NCBI GenBank assembly: GCA_904063045.1
Contig: CAJFCJ010000068.1
Location: forward strand, 112,297 to 176,296
Direction: 5' to 3'
Length of the DNA stretch: 64,000 nt
Source: Dimorphilus gyrociliatus
Taxonomy: Eukaryota; Annelida; Polychaeta; Dinophilidae
Shown: one piece after another, positions 1 through 11,209 of the stretch
Numbering within the stretch: position 1 is the stretch's first letter
How the letters are laid out: every line of letters starts with the position of its first letter
Notes under the pieces: generated by a model
Seen by the model: only the letters and a program-made list of their open reading frames with translations
What the model was told of the DNA's origin: nothing
The model's database searches: none
Position numbers and translations under genes: made by a program

Positions 1-780
1 ATAAGAACATTCTCTAAATGAAAACAACAGAATAATGTTTTTCAGAAGAATGAATATATTTTTATTGTTGATTTTTTAAAAAACATTTAAAGAAATATCT
101 TTGAATACTAGTTTTAGACATTGTAGAGTTACAGTTGAAATAATTGATGTCAACTTTTTGGATAAAAAATTTAGATACTCCATTAAACCATTAATATAAA
201 ATGAATATTCATTTTAATCTAGATAATCTAACAATTTCATTTGGCTTTAAAAAAAAAGTTACAGTAAGTTTAGCATTTTTTTCAAAAAATAATAGAAAAA
301 CCTATCCAAAAAAATTTTAGATACAGATTTTTAAAATTGTTTGGTGAACGTCATTCATTTTGTATAAAATGTTTCTTTATTCAAAAAATGTGCAAGAGAG
401 ATTAAAATATATTATATTTGTTAGATTAAAATTGATAAAAAATTATTTTTTTTTTAACATAGTTTTCTTTGCTACAACATTCACTAATACTCAACAGCCA
501 TTTCAAATTATGTCAAGATATAACGAAACGAGTTACTTTGTTCAATTTCAAAATATAAAACAAATATTAAATTATGTTCTAAGACACAATTTTTTAAAAG
601 AAATTTGAAAAAAATTGCAGTAAATTCAAAATTTTATTTATTTGTTGATGGTAGAGATTTAAATAAGTTTAAAATTCAAAAAAATTGATTCAATTGTAAA
701 TTTAATGAATTAAATGGTAAAATTCAAAAAAAGAGCTGAAAAATGAGTACTTTTTTGTGATAATTGTAAATTTTTTTTAG
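1..780. other. AT-rich stretch, no supported gene
   Basis: Very AT-rich with many poly-A and poly-T runs. One open frame at 360-608 has low-complexity composition and no recognisable domain, so I do not call it. No RNA gene or repeat boundary is visible. Confidence 0.5.
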
Positions 781-1660
781 ATAATGTTATAGTAGAAATA
801 TTTTCAATCTATGAACAGGAGCTGAAACTTTATGGATTCTATTTGATCAAATCAAAAACATTTGGTTTTTTACCACTGAATTTCAAATTCAATGAAGATT
901 ATATAAATAGTGGCAAAGGTATATGCAAACTAAAAGGAGAGTTGGCAAGTCCAAGTCAGCCTTTTTTTCAAATTTACAAGATATCAAGTATGCCTTAAAT
1001 AGGAGCTTGCTGAAATTTTTTTAAGTGATTGCTTAAAAATTCAGGATAAACATTATAGTATTTGTCCACTAATTAATCAACATTTACACCAAGTTGGAAA
1101 TGTAGTTCTAGATTATTGTAAATGGGATAATACAGCATTGTGGGGATGCGAAATTTTTGATATACACAAACAAAATGCTTATACAACTAGACCACATTGT
1201 GTAAAGAAACAAGATTTTCAAAGTCAAAAAAAAACAAATTTATTATTAAAATATTTTCTTCTATCAAGACAAAATATTTTCAGATTTTGCTTTCAGGTTA
1301 CATTATAATAAATCATCTTTATATTATACAAAGAATAATCAAACCAAATTTAAATTTATATGAGTATTTCAAGTGTTTTATAATGAGTTTTGGTATAAAG
1401 TAAGACTAATAGATTTAAAATATTTGGAGATTACAGCAATTTGTAAATATTTTGGATTTTGGAGTGGAACAATTACACAGTGGCCAGAACATAAGAAATT
1501 AGGAACAAAGGAATTCTTTTCATTTAAATGTAATGGCACATCATTGAAAGATCATTGTACTGTTTCTCTTTTTCCTCAAAAAAAAATTGATTTAAAGTAT
1601 CTAAACACAATCTTTCCAGATTCGACAGAAAACGTCCACAAATTGGTGCTTTTACCCTAA
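781..1660 (+). pseudogene. SRCR-like receptor ectodomain fragment
   Basis: Several short plus-strand frames read as cysteine-containing extracellular sequence, broken by stops near 1000 and 1310. The last part (1373-1660) carries an SRCR-like pattern: an ICKYFGF motif, comparable to the family's VCrqLGy, then a C-x-G-x-S-L-x-x-C segment (CNGTSLKDHC). Similar SRCR-like segments occur in the receptor gene at 13.4-16.6 kb, so this is probably a paralogue fragment. No signal peptide, LDLa, LRR or 7TM part is attached. It ends in telomere-like CCCTAA repeats at 1655. Some breaks could be introns rather than mutations. Domain assignment is by eye. Confidence 0.4.
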
Positions 1661-1716
1661 CCCTAACCCAGCCCTTAGCTGTAGCTAACCTTTTCCATTA
1701 GCCCTAACCCTTAGAG
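1655..1716. repeat. short telomere-like CCCTAA repeats
   Basis: About two and a half CCCTAA units, then scattered CCCTTAG, AGCCCTAACCC and related words. It abuts the SRCR-like fragment. Similar CCTAAC-rich sequence forms the 3' tail of the Penelope-like copies at 53.5 and 63.7 kb. Confidence 0.5.
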
Positions 1717-1735
1717 GAGACTCTCCTAAGTAAAA

Positions 1736-1824
1736 ATCAGTTGCTGTTTTCTTCTGCCTAACCATTTCTCAATCCAAATTTTAGACCTAAAATTTCTCAT
1801 TTGTGGACATTTTCTGTCGACCCC
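1736..1824 (+). repeat. dispersed repeat, copy 1 (partner 5988-6076)
   Basis: About 90 bp sharing long identical words with 5988-6076, including CTCATTTGTGGACATTTTCT. The second copy adjoins an LTR-B fragment and this one adjoins a BEL gag fragment. Repeat class unknown. Confidence 0.6.
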
Positions 1825-1829
1825 AAATT

Positions 1830-2245
1830 TTTCCAATCTTTTTTCTATCACTTTGCTACAGAAATGAAAATCTTGTATATGGAGAACATAAAACACCAAA
1901 TTTTGCAATTGTGCACTTGCTTTTTACCTCACTGTATTGTAGCCTGAGGAATTTCATCGCACTCTTGTAGCCTTCCTTGGGTGAGTATCTGAATCTTCTA
2001 ATATCTTTCTTCACATCGTTACTTAGTTGAGTATACAGCAGTTCAAATTTCTCCCATTCCTCAACCTCGCCATATTTAGCCACAATGCTTTCATGCCTTA
2101 CTATAAAACCTTCAAACACTTTGGGCTCTCCTTCAAATAGAATTGTGGTAATCGGGATTATACTTTCTCTTCTTTCTGTTTTTGTTGGTGTACCCATTTT
2201 TTGCTCACTTGTCATCTTTGCCATTTGGGCTTCTAGCCTTTCCAT
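1830..2245 (-). pseudogene. BEL/Pao-type Gag fragment
   Basis: The minus-strand frame 1856-2245 (129 codons) has an N-terminal basic/polar leader, then ILFEGEPKVFEGFIVRHESI and WEKFELLYTQL. This matches the layout of the BEL/Pao Gag domain (DUF1759-like: F-x-G-x-P, F-x-x-F, KF-x-x-L). It stops abruptly after about 120 residues and meets the 3' end of the LDLa-LRR gene fragment on the same strand. A BEL Pol fragment lies at 4226-5486 on the opposite strand, so the two may be pieces of one rearranged element. Classification is moderate; the frame is too short for certainty. Confidence 0.5.
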
Positions 2246-4115
2246 TTTTTTCTATTTATTGTTAGTATTTTAAAATTTGGTGAAATGCTCTTCAAATCAT
2301 CAAATTCTATTCCATTCATACAGGATATTTGATAATTCAATGAACAATAGCAACTAGCTGGGCATTTAAATGAAGCATTACAATACAATTCATCGCTTGC
2401 TTTTCTGCAATTAACAATTCCATCACATATTTTGTATACAATTGACAAATGAAGTAGATTGTTTACCACAATTTTGTTCATCATCCGAATGAGTACAATG
2501 AACAATTCCATCGCAAACTAATTCAATTGATATGCAATAAAACTGCTTTTTACATAAATATTCTCCACTTTGACACATCTTTACCATACAATAATTTAAA
2601 ACGGAAAATGGAAAATGAACACTACTCAAAATATGACCCATGGAATTATATTCTAGTTTACAAGGTGTTGTGTTAAATAGCATTCTTATCTCAAAAATTG
2701 AACATTTATTTGGGTCCAAATGATTATATTTATTAAAACAAGCTGAAGATTCTTCATCACCTTCACTTTCACAATTTAATTGAAAGTTGCAAACCAAATG
2801 ATTAGGTATGCATTTATTGTCACACAAAAATTGAAATTCTTTTCGACATTCTTTAATAATTTGAAAAAAATTGGTTTTGCGGATAAAAAACAAAAAAACT
2901 TACACACAAAACCTTCTTTTTTTCCTTCAGATGAAATGTAGGTTAAACAATTTTCATCACTTGAATCATAGCAATTTCTTTCATTATTACAAAACAAATT
3001 TCTATCAATACACTGAGAGTTTTCACATCTGATTAGAAAAAGATTTCTTCCATTTTTCATAGATATTATTTTATTAGTTAATTTTACTTTTTTCCATGTA
3101 AACATTCATTCAATTCTGTAATTTTTAAATATTATATTTATTTAAATGAAAATTTCAATGTTTACCACAAAATTTCTCATCATTTCCATTTGGACAATCT
3201 TGTACAAAATCACAAACAAATTGATAATTTATTTGTAGGCTATTTGTGCAGGAGAATTTAAAAAATTGTTGACAGTTTTGTTGTTCATCTTCACCGGAAA
3301 TGCAATCATTTATTCCATCGCAGACATAAATCATATTGATGCATAAAGCATCAATTTTACAAAAGAAAGAATTATATGGACAAGTGAACAGTATTGTATT
3401 GTTGTTCAATTCTTTGTGAAAATTCAAATTTAATTTGTCAATTTCTGAAAGAATAAATTTCTTTTTGTAACAAAAAATTTTTTTTATAGATTTAAAGATT
3501 GTGTTGCAACTTTCTAATTGGAAACAAAAAACATTATAAAAATATTTAAAATCACAATTAAATATTTTAAAAACAGTTGAATCAGCTGCTATACTGTCAA
3601 AATCAACTTTGAAACATTTATCTATTCTGGTCATGTATGATGTTGACAATTGAGAATGATATGTAAAACAATCATCAATGATACTGCCAAAAAAAAAATC
3701 ATTTAAATTAAATAATTTAAAAAAATTTATTATTGTATTGAATATACTTATAATCTTTTAAAAGTTGAATGTATCTCAATTCAAAGGGTTTACCATCATC
3801 TAATGTTAAAAATTTTCTACCTTTAACATCTTTTGTCTTTAAAACTTAAAAAAAAAAGTTTTTATACCAATTGAATTCAATTTTATAATTACTTGTAGGT
3901 GGAGAAGATCTAAATTTTGATTTTTGTTCAAGTATGTCACTTTTCCAATCACTAGTGAATAATTGGAATTGTGTTTTTAATTGTAACAGATAAACAGCTT
4001 CCTTGGAAATATAACTGGGTAAAGTCATATTTCTTTTTTTGCATATCTCAGATGAATCTCTAATTGAAAATGATGTTTTCTCTGAAATGAGATAATAACA
4101 AGCTCCCTCGAACAT
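2233..4115 (-). pseudogene. C-type lectin - LDLa array - LRRNT receptor gene, 3'-truncated
   Basis: Reading down the minus strand, a C-type lectin-like exon (3884-4115) starts EGACYYLISEKTSF, with a plausible donor at 3883 and a continuation near 3760-3840. Next come a spacer and two LDLa modules with CDG-DC-DE cores (3155-3450), another LDLa (2890-3060), more LDLa modules (2420-2890) and a last LDLa followed by an LRRNT-type CPASCYC motif (2290-2440). Exons are bounded by GTAAAC or GTAAG donors and TTTCAG-like acceptors. LDLa-LRR-7TM receptors (relaxin-receptor or GRL101 type) have this order, so the LRR and 7TM parts are expected next. Instead the sequence runs into a BEL Gag fragment at about 2245. 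A stop upstream of the 3105 frame may be a further break. I infer a truncated receptor pseudogene; a secreted lectin-LDLa form is possible. Confidence 0.6.
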
Positions 4116-4225
4116 ATATGCTAAACTGTTTAATTTACAATCTGAAAATAACCTTCTAATGCGTCTTTTTTAAAATTTTAAAAATTGCTATAAAATACCT
4201 AAAATATTAGATTTTTTACATTCAA

Positions 4226-5486
4226 TTGCAGTTTACAAGATTGGAAAGGTTGGGCAGAATAAAAGACAGCAATATCTATCAGTTAGAGGAACTAACCCAG
4301 ATCCTGACAGAGGTGTATGGAGACTACAAGGACCGGAATGACTTGGATAATGGTGACAAACCTCATCTCTTGAGAAATTGCCCACAATTCAAGAAAATGG
4401 ATATAGAGGGTTGTAACAGGCTTGTGTAAAAATTGGGACTTTGGGATAATTGCATGACGAACAGGCATAACGTAGCTGAATGCTGGAAATTGAAATGTAG
4501 GACATGCAGGACAGCAAAAAGTTACTTGCTGCATCAATGTCAAAAGAAGGTCGCCCCAAAGGTCATGATGGTAAAGGCCCCAAGAATCGAGAAAGAAAAT
4601 GGGATGACTGCATTGGAACTGCCTGCCAAAAATGGTAACCTAGTAGTAATAAACGATACTGGAGAGGACATGTCAATCACTGAGAAAGTGGCAAAAAGAA
4701 TAAATGCAAGGTCTATAGAGATAGTGGAAATCGAACTCTCAATGATGGGGAGAGTAGAGAAACACAAGGCTATGAGGCATGAGTTTGAAATCAAGGGAAG
4801 ATGCCTGGAAGCATTAGAATACCCAGAGATCGCTGTGATAAGCCAAAATGCTATAACTACAGAGGGACGAAAGAGATGGCCGTATTTAAAGGACATCCCC
4901 ATCCCACAACTGAAACAAAGACAAGTAGACCTGCTGTTAGGATGCAACTATGCAGACTTGATCACACCCAGGACAATATTGGAAGGAGATGTGAACAAGC
5001 CAATTGCCATGCTTTCAAAAACTGGGATGGTCAATAACGAGACAGAGAATAGAAAAAGGGAGGCAGGCGGAGGTATCTTTGATATAAAAGGGGGATAGCT
5101 CAAAGGAACAAAAGCTAACTCTAAGAGATGAAGAATGGGTAGAAAAATTAGATAAGAACATATCCTGCAAGGAGGGAAAGGTATATGCCCCCATTCTGTT
5201 CAATGGTGATGAGAAAGAGCTGCAGTGTAACAGATATATGGCATACAAAAGGTTGGAGGGCCTACAAAAAAGGTTCACAAGAGATAAACAGTACGAGAAA
5301 CAATATGATGAAGGCATCATGGACTACATAAACAAGGGTTACGCAAGAAGAAAGGAAGAAAAGGACATAATAAAATGGTTCATACCATATCACAGTGTAG
5401 CGAATCTGAATAAAAAAGGATTGCGAATAGTATATGATTGCACAGCAAAATACCATGGGCGAAGCATTAATGATATGAATATTTAA
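4226..5486 (+). pseudogene. BEL/Pao Pol fragment (zinc-knuckle-like, protease region, start of RT)
   Basis: Three frames (4226-4429, 4433-5098, 5238-5486) are separated by stops. The first two carry Cys/His pairs around HLLRNCPQF and HNVAECWKLKCRTC, typical of the zinc-binding and linker region of BEL Gag-Pol. The next part ends in a protease-end-like LLLGCNYADLI, common in BEL/Pao proteases. The last frame has WFIPYHSVANLNKKGLRIVYDC, the first RT block of BEL elements (Y-I-P-H-H, R-V-V-F-D). It ends after the SINDMN motif, so the palm with its YxDD is missing. No LTR is visible beside it. Dead fragment. Confidence 0.7.
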
Positions 5487-5528
5487 TGCCCAGTACCTTT
5501 TCTGGGTAATCATATATTTTTGTTTCAG

Positions 5529-5778
5529 GTGGGATGATCTTTCTAATTGCTATCAAGTTCATCAAGAATGTGGTGATCCACATTTTACTGCTTTTGTAAA
5601 GGATCAAAATGGTTTGGGAGCAGAGTTAGTCACCAGATATTATATCTTATTATTAGCTCTAAAAGATTCTGGAAAGTTAAATGTGCAAAAGAACAAATTG
5701 CTTCAATTTAAAATAGTACAACAATTCAAAAAAAGATTTGTCACACACTGTAATTGTTCTCTTATAATTCTTCAGTAA
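5529..5778 (+). pseudogene. exon-like fragment with a CGDPHF motif
   Basis: An open stretch follows a good 3' splice site (TTGTTTCAG) and contains CGDPHFTAFVKD before an open tail and stop. GDPHF also occurs in the minus-strand ITIH-C-like gene at 7.8-9.0 kb, so this may be a stray exon of a related VWD/ITIH-C-like gene. No partner exon was found upstream, where BEL sequence ends. Low confidence. Confidence 0.3.
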
Positions 5779-5802
5779 TCTGTTGCCTTGAAACCATTTT
5801 CC

Positions 5803-5878
5803 ATAAATGATTGGAAAGTATGGAGAACTGTTGTGGTGAACCAGAAATTCCTACAATTTTTATACAACAAAGTACAGA
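5803..5878 (+). repeat. LTR-B fragment (3' terminal part)
   Basis: Matches the last roughly 80 bp of the 935-bp solo LTR at 60079-61013, including GAACCAGAAATTCCTACAAT and the CAACAAAGTACA end, with small differences. Confidence 0.65.
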
Positions 5879-5987
5879 TGGCGCTTTAAAATGAAGTGGT
5901 AATTTTGGTCTGCTATATTATTGCCAAGGGTACATTAATTCATTGAATTATCACACAAAAACATAAGTTATTTAATTCTGAATACAT

Positions 5988-6076
5988 ATCAATTGCTGTC
6001 TTCTTCTTCCTACCCATTTCTCAATTCAAAATCTAGTCTTGAAATTTCTCATTTGTGGACATTTTCTGTGACCCCA
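5988..6076 (+). repeat. dispersed repeat, copy 2 (partner 1736-1824)
   Basis: Same orientation and about the same length as the copy at 1736-1824, with shared runs such as AAATTTCTCATTTGTGGACA. It sits directly before the LTR-B fragment at 6081. Confidence 0.6.
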
Positions 6077-6080
6077 CTCA

Positions 6081-6294
6081 ATAGATATTCTTCAAATGAA
6101 ACACTGGCATTTTGTTGATTTCTACCAAAATTACATTTGTTAAGACTACTTGTGGACAAACTTGAAAGGCTCTATTTGTGTGAGTACTTTGGTGAGTTGA
6201 TAAATAATTGGAAAGGATGAATACTGTTTAGAAGAAGCAGAAATTCCTACAATTACAATACAACAAAGTACAAATATGGTGCAGTCGACAGCCC
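6081..6294 (+). mobile_element. LTR-B 3' part followed by a primer-binding site
   Basis: 6081-6272 aligns with the last roughly 190 bp of LTR-B and ends CAACAAAGTACA. Five bases later comes TGGTGCAGTCGACAG (6278 onwards), almost the same as the primer site of the complete element at 17419. This marks the 5' LTR/leader junction of a decayed Ty3/gypsy element and shows that LTR-B and the 16.8-kb element share a primer type. Confidence 0.7.
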
Positions 6295-6880
6295 ACAATT
6301 CAACTTTAAGGAATGATATTTTGGTTTATGAAAGTGACAAAACTATCTAAAAAATAGATGAGTATCTCTCCAAAATAGATGAATTAATGCTAAGATTTAA
6401 GAGTAGTGGAGCCAAGATTGATGATAACAGTTTTTTGAAATACCATTCATCAACTGGGGCACCTACAATTTCTGAAGGTATGGTTAATCCTGATCCTTCT
6501 CAACCAAAATTCAGAAATTGAAAGAGAGTTGTTTAAACTAGCTTGTGTAAAAAAATACTCATTGAACATTTGCTTATTGGATCAAATGCATTCAGGGTTT
6601 GTATTATTTATGCCATTATAATATCAATCATTCAAAAAATCCAGATTCAGCATCAAATTCACCATTATGTTTAAGTTGTTTTCGAATCTCAAAAAGTAAT
6701 TGTGCTGTAATCTTATAGATAATTGATGAAGAAAAAGAACAAAGCAAAAATGAATCCAGAGAGGAGTTGAGATTGTCATTTTCTTTTGATAGTATAGAAA
6801 GCATTGCTGATTGTTCAATAGGAGTTCAAAGTGTTGTGAAAAAGGAGGATATTATGTTCAGTAAAAAAAATTGAAATGAA
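6295..6880 (+). pseudogene. Gag-like relic downstream of the LTR-B primer site
   Basis: Directly after the primer site are short broken frames. About 6355-6520 reads as a polar segment with KIDELMLRFKSSGAKIDDNS and a downstream proline-rich end. A second open stretch (6718-6873) is acidic (DEEKEQSKNESREELRLSF). Position implies gag, but no conserved Gag motif is visible. Dead. Confidence 0.35.
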
Positions 6881-7797
6881 TACATTGACACAGTCACTGA
6901 TGGACAAAATCTCTGATGGACGTTTTCAACAATATCCTCTCAATCCTGGTGCCATGTTTGTGCTACATCATTATTTAACCCATCTTGTGCCATTTAGTCA
7001 ACTGAACTATCCTAGCTTTGGCTAAGACAAGCTTCCCCTTTAGGTGACACTAACATGCTGACATGAATTCACCAACCCATACTAACACATAATGTGTAAA
7101 TGTTCTGTTCATATTGTATGCATAACTTTTACTTACATTTCACATCCCAATAAACAAGACAGTTTACAATTGACATTAGCGGCAAACCTCACCTCAGAGT
7201 ATTTAAATCCTCATTGTTTTATTCTAATCGTCCTATCGTTTGTGATAGAAAATCAAAAAAACTTCAGTTGGAACAAAACTTATTTTTACAGCCAATAGCA
7301 ACAATGAAAGAAATGAAATCAATATCAGTTTTACAAGTTATGTAGACACCTTTTGTCATAAATGTCAGACAACAAAGGATGATATTTCTATATTCTTCTT
7401 TTCATTCTGAGAGAGTAGATGATTTTTCTAAATTTTCCCACGGGTTTATGTTTGTGTCATGGTTGAAAAAAAAAAGATTCATTTGGAATTCAGTTAAAAA
7501 GGTTAGTCACGTATTAAATATGTTGAGGTTACAGTTTAATAAAACTAGAAGTAGATGTTAGATTAGCAAACAATTGAGAGGGAGCTGAAAAGGCAAAATC
7601 TGAAGTATTGGAGAGTGAGACAAAAACCTGATCTTACTGGTAATAAAAAATTGTTAATATCTGTTTATTTTTTAATAGGTCATTTGAAATGACAAGACAA
7701 TTTTGCAGATTTTCAGTATAGAATTGATAGGAAAAAATTTTAATAATAGATTTAATAGTGGTTTAAATGATTGGCAAACATAGGTGAATAACTCGTA
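6881..7797. other. no supported gene
   Basis: Short open frames on the plus strand (7092-7298, 7379-7561) lack domains and have the composition of translated AT-rich DNA. A CCTCA/TATTTAAATCCTCATTGTTTTATTCT stretch near 7190-7225 weakly resembles the TATA region of the LTR of the 16.8-kb element. A possible poly(A) signal for the minus-strand gene (TTTATT on plus) lies near 7662. Confidence 0.4.
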
Positions 7798-8962
7798 TTA
7801 AAAATTCGAAATAAAACTTTCAAGTGTTTTTGGATATAATAAATCATTGACATTCACCAGCCAACATTCCATTTCTCCTCTTGGAGTTATTTGACTTGAA
7901 ATTATATTCTGATTTACTGTCATTGCAGTTTTCTTTGAGTTTTGAGTAGATTTGAAAAATTTGTATGATTGATTTCTTACATAGCCCAAAAGTCCACCAG
8001 GTGATTTGTAGCTGCTAATATCATTGATAAAAACATCCAGATAAACACCAATCATAGAGTTTATTGATTTCTTTACCATAAAACTATGTTCCTTTAATGT
8101 ATTCTCATTCCTTGATATTGTAAAATACAACAAATCATTTTCAACATTCATACTAATATCTTTATACTTTGTACTAAATTTAAATGATTCATTATTCCAT
8201 TCACAAACGTTGGCACTCTGCCAAAAAATTTGTGTAGGTCTTACTTGAAAGTATTGACTGTCAAAATTGAATTGTATTTCATGCATATAGTAATCATCCT
8301 TTAACAAACCATATACAGTAATATTTGTTTCTGTATCATTGAAAATCTGAATTCTATTACCTTTGTTAGCAGTGACATCAAAACATATATGTTTATATTG
8401 ATTTTGTTTATCATTTTCATCGTGAACAAGTAGCATAAAGTGAGGATCACCATTCCCACCAGGTGGATCAGTGACTTGTACAACATATGTAAGAACATCA
8501 GCTTGGTTACATGTCAGAAGAATGTTAACACTTTCAGTGCCTTCTACTTGACCATCAGATATTAGAGATACAGTTGCTGTTTTAACAGAACCAGAAGGTA
8601 ATTCTATTGGATTTGTTCCAACAGGAGCATAATCAGGATCATCCGGTTTTATTCTGCAAAGAGAGATTAAAGTTAATTGTAAAAAGTTATGTTGAGTAGA
8701 AAAAGACATTGTTATTACGTGCAAGTGTCAACAGCATTCCCAGCTTGTAAAACAATTTCCACATTTGTGCCTTCTTCACGAGGATCAGTCCCCTGTACAA
8801 CACCACTCACGTAGACTGTACCTATAGCATTCACTTGTCTGATAGCTAAATAATAAAATTTGCATGTAGTTCATAACTATTAATGAAACATAAGGAGGAC
8901 GAAAAAGGATGATACTCACTAAAACAGACACCTAGAAGGAAAATTGAGCAGAACAAGTTCAT
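7798..8962 (-). CDS. secreted Calx-beta / ITIH C-terminal-like protein, 3 exons
   Basis: Three exons join cleanly on the minus strand. Exon 1 (8920-8962) encodes a short hydrophobic signal start (MNLFCSIFLLGVCF), with donor GTGAGT. Exon 2 (8719-8845) follows a TTTAG acceptor and ends at donor GTAATA. Exon 3 (7798-8653) follows a TTTGCAG acceptor and runs to the stop. The phases match. Exons 2 and 3 together form one Calx-beta-like repeat (TDPREEGTNVEIVL, then DYAPVG, SGSVKTATVSLISD and EGTESVNILL). The rest begins GNGDPHF and continues with HICFDVTANKGNRIQIFND and NITVYGLL, matching the C-terminal domain of inter-alpha-trypsin inhibitor heavy chains (also VWD-like). At about 340 residues it lacks the VIT and VWA domains of true ITIH proteins. 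Likely extracellular matrix or secreted; function unknown. It is the best-preserved cellular gene in the left third. Confidence 0.75.
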
Positions 8963-9001
8963 GTTCAGGTTTCTGGATAGAATATAACAAAAAAACAAGT
9001 C

Positions 9002-9008
9002 TTTTATA
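9002..9008 (-). promoter_or_regulatory. TATA box of the Calx-beta/ITIH-like gene
   Basis: On the minus strand TATAAAA lies about 40 bp upstream of the ATG at 8962, leaving room for a start site around 8975 and a very short 5' UTR. Confidence 0.55.
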
Positions 9009-9018
9009 CATAAAAGTA

Positions 9019-9890
9019 AGATTAATAGGCCAACATGGTAGTTATTGTCATATTATTATATATGTCCACATATAAGGATATTTGGCAGCAGGGTGCACAC
9101 TAGATCTTTTGATATTTATAAATTGTATTGTGGCTGTTTTCCTTTTTAATAGGGTTGAAACTATACCAGGATGAAACCATACATAATTATTCAATTTAAC
9201 AAAGTAGTCAAGTGCAAAAATTCAAAAAAATATTTTTTTTCATTTGTAATGAACTTTAATGTCTGCTCATTTGAATATCAGTAATATAATACAATTTTTA
9301 AGCCTACTTCAGTTTAAAAGGAATATAGAAATATATAATATAAAATTGCTTGGTGATAACACTGCCCTCTACAAGCCATAATAGTAGAAAATTGTCAAGG
9401 GACAGGTGTTCATTATAATCATTTTTAAAGACTATTTTCTTATGAAAGTGAATGTCTTTTAAAAGCAATTGCAAATTATTGGGAATGTTTTCAACACAAA
9501 AAAAAGCTAGTTGAAAAAGAATTTGAAACAATTCTTCAATATTCATTCTTGGCTGAAAAAAGGAAAAATTTGTGAATTTTAAACATCATATCTTCACTTA
9601 GTCTTTATCTATATAAAGAATATATTTTTATCATGAATCCGATTCTAGTAATAAATATTTTTTATTGAAAGTTGATCAACTTGAAATTCTATTTAAACCA
9701 GAAATTTTGGTGTACTAGCTAAATAATGTCTGGTTAAGTTAAAAGAATAGTGCTTTTATAGAAACATATGTGATGCAGCTACAGCTAAGGATTGGACTCA
9801 ATAATGTGTTAATAAAAATGATGAAGAAATTCACATATCAATATCTTATCATTATCACTTTCAATGGATAGTAGAATATTAACACTATAA
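9019..9890. other. intergenic, no supported gene
   Basis: Contains a minus-strand open frame (9304-9546, 80 codons, hydrophobic) with no recognisable domain or splice context. It could be an exon of the broken gene to the right; I cannot support that. Confidence 0.4.
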
Positions 9891-9895
9891 ACTTG

Positions 9896-10714
9896 AAGTG
9901 TATTCAATCCTCCATCATTTTAACAAGAAAAACTAATATAAATGTAATCTTCAACATATTCTTCAGATTTTTGCTTACAAATTTCTACTACATTTTCATC
10001 TTGAGTTTTATATTTCATAAGAATGCCAATGTTCACTTCGAGATCTTCCAATTTTTTAAAGATCAGCACAGGTTCTGTGCCTTCTTTGAATACTTCTCTG
10101 CCATTCATCATTTTATACTCAAAGTTGATGTACTATTTTGTAAAGTTTAAGCATGTGTTTAAATTATTATCGGTTACAGGTTCTCCATTTTGAGAAGATG
10201 AAGAAGAGGAACAACTGTTATGTGAAGAAGTGATTTTAACTCCATCTTCTTGTTTTGAAAATGAAAAAAATAGAATTACAAATGACAGTTAAAAATATTA
10301 TTTAAATAAATATATACCTTTATCAATGAATTTTATTTTATTCGCAATATTTGAATGTCCATTTTTAAAGAGAATTTTTTTCAATAAAATATCATTCTCA
10401 TTCTGAAAATCAACTGACGCCAAAAGATTCTTATTGTAGATTCTACCTTCTCCGAATTTTATCTTCTGATTACCAAGAAAAAACCAATAGTTTTTCCATT
10501 CTTCGCACGAAATTAGATGATAAGAGTTTGAAAAGGTGATATTTTGTTCAGGAATTTTAGTCTGTAAGATTGATATTCCTTTGTCATCCAAAGATCTCGT
10601 ATCTAGCATTAGAGTGAAATATTCTCTTTGGCTATTTTCAAAGCTAATGATAAATGAAGAACAATCATTGGGATTGTTATTCTCTATTCCTTTAATACCA
10701 AATCTAAAAGCCAA
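9896..10714 (-). pseudogene. FAMeT-like / fucolectin-like extracellular gene, broken
   Basis: The first minus-strand exon-like block (10315-10714) has the look of a farnesoic-acid-O-methyltransferase-like (Methyltransf_FA) domain: an ISFENSQREYFTL strand, YHLISCEEWKNYWFFLGNQK, then IKFGEGRI (the usual I-x-V-G-x-G). It ends at donor AAAG|GTATAT. The next block (about 10140-10270) has serine-rich text and PVTDNNLNTCLNF, a fucolectin-like TD-N-x-x-T-C-L motif. An in-frame TAG near 10138 separates it from a final block (9917-10130) with a VNIGILMKYKT strand. The domains suggest an extracellular multi-domain protein. The TAG and the missing 5' end suggest a pseudogene, unless an intron removes the stop. 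Confidence 0.4.
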
Positions 10715-10880
10715 AAATTTTTCCCTCAGATTATATGGTAGAATGTAAGTGACAAAATGCCATTAAGTTTGAATGTCAAAGATATGCTGATTTCCAACTG
10801 AAAGCAATCAAATTTAAATATAAAAATTCAACCGAAAAGTAACATAGCAGTAGGCCTTTTTCTATTTTTTTTTCAATCAC

Positions 10881-11012
10881 TGTACTGCGTTGTACGGTAA
10901 TTGTAGGAATCTCGAGTTCATTACGATTGAATTCGTCCTCACCAATCATTTACCAATCTGCCAAAGTACTGGTCCAAATAGAACCTTTCAAATTCGTCCA
11001 CAAGTAGTCTAC
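10881..11012 (-). repeat. LTR-B fragment, inverted
   Basis: Matches the reverse complement of the end of LTR-B: starts TGTACTGCGTTGTA, then AATTGTAGGAATCTC, CCAAAGTACTGGTCCAAATA and GTCCACAAGTAGTCTA. Diverged. Confidence 0.65.
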
Positions 11013-11209
11013 AATAATCACAGGACATATATGTATGCCACTTCGACAAACTACTACCACAGTACCCATTGATGATAGAACTTTAAGATAAACAGAAAAC
11101 ATCTTATAATTTTCAATTCATTAAGAGTTTCTTTTAAAGGGAGAGAAGAGAGAGAGAGCTGTTTGATACAACTCATTCAAATTTTTCAATCATTTTAAAC
11201 AGCACAGAA

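Noticed and set aside
4540-4947. Minus-strand ORF of 135 codons
   Set aside because: Shadow of the BEL Pol fragment on the plus strand.
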